Source: Ariolimax columbianus | Lineage: Eukaryota; Mollusca; Gastropoda; Stylommatophora; Arionidae | Reading direction: 5' to 3' | Assembly: GCA_036924085.1 (NCBI GenBank) | Contig: JAVGWX010000002.1 | Location: 150,849,571-150,913,570 of the forward strand | DNA: 64,000 bases | Part shown: positions 55,201 through 58,200 of the stretch, in pieces | Numbering within the stretch: position 1 is the first letter of the stretch | Layout of the letters: the number at the start of each line of letters is the position of its first letter | Notes under the pieces: generated by a model | The model's input: the letters and a program-made list of their open reading frames with translations, nothing else | Database searches by the model: none | What the model was told of the DNA's origin: nothing | Program-made: the position numbers and the translations under genes

Positions 55201-58200
55201 TTACAAGATCATGGAAAAAAAAAATGGTAACAGACAATGGCGAAATGAAATACAATAGTTCCAATATGGAAGAAAAATACAATAAAAGAAATTGATATAT
55301 GCAGAGAATTTCAGCTCAGTAAAGCTCACTTTAAAGTCTATAAGGAAATAAGATGAATTGGTGCCTTATTCACATTAAGATAATTTAGTGAAAATAATAG
55401 AATGGGACAAGTATTTAGATAACACGTTTATAGATCATGAGAAAGACTTTTATAGAGTCGATACAGATGAACTTTGTGGACGAATTTAAAAGGCTGTGGA
55501 ATGCAAGGTCGACTATTTGATAATATTGAATAAAAATATAATTAAAACTGATGGAGCCACAGCTACTTTTAAAATAACCACAGAAGTGCAATTTATGTAT
55601 GAAGATACAGTTGGTAGAATGGTACATGAAGGAGCACTGACTGACAACTTAGGGGTGCAAACAGAGAGGAGACAAGGATGTCTGCTCTCACCTTTCCTGT
55701 TATTATTGACCATTGATAGTGTTGGCTATAGATTGGATAATGAATACATAAATCAAGGTAAAATAAAGATATTCACTGTTATCACAATAGCCCGACTGGT
55801 GGGCCATGGTCTATGTGAATCACAAGGACAAGAATTGCATAACTGCCTCACAGCGAGCATGTGGTAAGAGAGGACTAACTGTGTGACATGGCATAACATC
55901 GGTCTTGGTTAGGTGGTTTGTTTAGAGCAGTATAGATGGTGCCTAACAGGCTGTGGGTCTACTTTGCTCTAGTTTGAGTCTATAAAGATGGACTTGCACA
56001 TCGGTTGACCACGCTCCATAAGCGTTCCTCCCAATTTAGTGGAGTATTAAGCTGCTCAAGCCTAGCCCACTAAGCAGGAAACCCTTCTCCCAACTACATG
56101 CAGCTTATACCAGAGCTGGGATCTGCACAGGGGCATCTGCCTCTGAAAAATTACAGGTCGACTAAAAACTAAGAACTATTGTCACAATTAGTGGACCTGG
56201 AATATGCAGATGATCTGGTACTTTTGTCACACAGTCATTGCCAAATACAAAAAAAACTTGATAAGGTGAAAGAACAATCAGCAAAATTTGGACTGAATAT
56301 CAACATGAAGAAAACCAAGCTTCTTAAACACAACACCATCAGCAAAGTGATAATCATACTGAAGGGATATTATTTGGAAGAAGTGGATACCTTTACCTAT
56401 TTTGGCAGTAAAATTGGCACATCAGGAGATACAGATACAGAATTCAGAAACAGAATAGAAAAGGCAATAATGGCATTCCTGACACTAAAAAACATCAAAA
56501 TCCAGGAAAATCAAGATTTACACCAAAGAATATTCAATGTCAGTGTTAAGTCAATGCTGCTGTTTGGAGCAGAAACATGTAGAATGACCAAGGTCATACA
56601 ACAAAGACTCCAGTTTTTTTGTTAACAGATGCCTATGAAGGATAATGGATATAAAATGGCAGAACATTGTAAGAAATGAAGATCTATAGGAAAGGTGCCA
56701 ACAACAGCCACTGAAACAACAAATTAAGTAAAGGACATAGGACCTAAAAATACATGGAGAAGAGAATATGAGAATGAACTAACATTAAATTATTACACCT
56801 GGAAATAGGCAGAAAGAGCAGAACAGGACCGTTTATGATGCGGATTAATATCAATGGTAGAAGCCAGCCAAATTGCAACACCAAAAGTGAAATTCAACAT
56901 AAGAAGTGAAGAACCCAACTCATTTCATTGACTACACTTTGCAGATGAACAAAAACTAATGTATTAGAGCTAAAAAGAAATTGCAAAGTCCTATAAATAC
57001 ACTAGGTGCAGCCTGTGAAAGATATAAGCTGAACATTAGGAAATCAAAGAATGAAACTAGAAAGATAGCAGAGTACCAGGTCCACTTAACATACATGTAA
57101 CAAAAATAAATATTAGGCTGACCAAATAGTTCAAACATCTGGGGAGTATTTTTTACAAAAGATGGAGGACTTGATATGGACTTACCAACTATCACCACTA
57201 CTTAAACACCCAAACATCAGCATGGCAGCAACTGATAAAGAGTATATTTACACTAACTCTGTAGCTAATAATGTGAAACTTGATACTTATCTAAACCAAA
57301 GCAAAGAAAAGTTCCATTAGATGCAATGCAATGTTTAAGAAGTTGTTTAATCTGTTAAGGTAGACCAAATTTTATCATTAGAATCACTATTGATGAAATA
57401 AGTTGTGTCTCATTTTATACCACATAAGGCAATAAAGGAGGTGGACCTTCTGTTTGTTACTGTAGTTCAGTGCAAGACTTCTCAATAAGCTCATTACCTC
57501 CAGGATTAGTATCAGATATCAACTGATTGACCAGGCTGCTGTAACACAGCATACTTCTATGTACACTGCATTGATGTGAGGTGGGAGTTGGTTTGTGTTT
57601 CTTTTGACCCTGACACTAGTCTTCACACTCTCTCCACATGAGTAATTAGAGTGCTGTAATATTCACTAAAGTGATATTTGAGATGAAAAGAATAGAGCTA
57701 CTGTCACCTTACAAACATGCTGTAAATGTTGTCTAAAAAGGGTTGTGCTTAGGGCTGACAACCTCAGTGTATTAAAAACATTACCATTATGATCAGCTGC
57801 TGCAAAAGTTTGATTACAGTCTAACTTTAAAACATATCAGAGGCAGTAAATACCTTTGATTTACATTGAAATGAAAAAATTAATGAATAATATTAACTGT
57901 TTTTATTCCTGTATTTCGTGCAGTTTTGTTGATGTTTATCTGTTGCATTGATGCAAGGCGTGTTCAAATGAAAGTGGACCTAACTGCACCAAGTGAACAT
58001 ATGTATGATGTACAAGATGATGTCACTTCTGATATAAAGAGCACCTACCAACCTTCAAGTTTGCAAAATATTTTTATCTTCCGATTCATAGTTTTGCCAG
58101 CACACTGTTGAAAACATGGCAGGTGTTATTCTGAATTTGTCCGAAGTTGATCAACCAGCAGTGATTTGGTTTCTAACAGCTGAAGGATGTCAACCAATTG

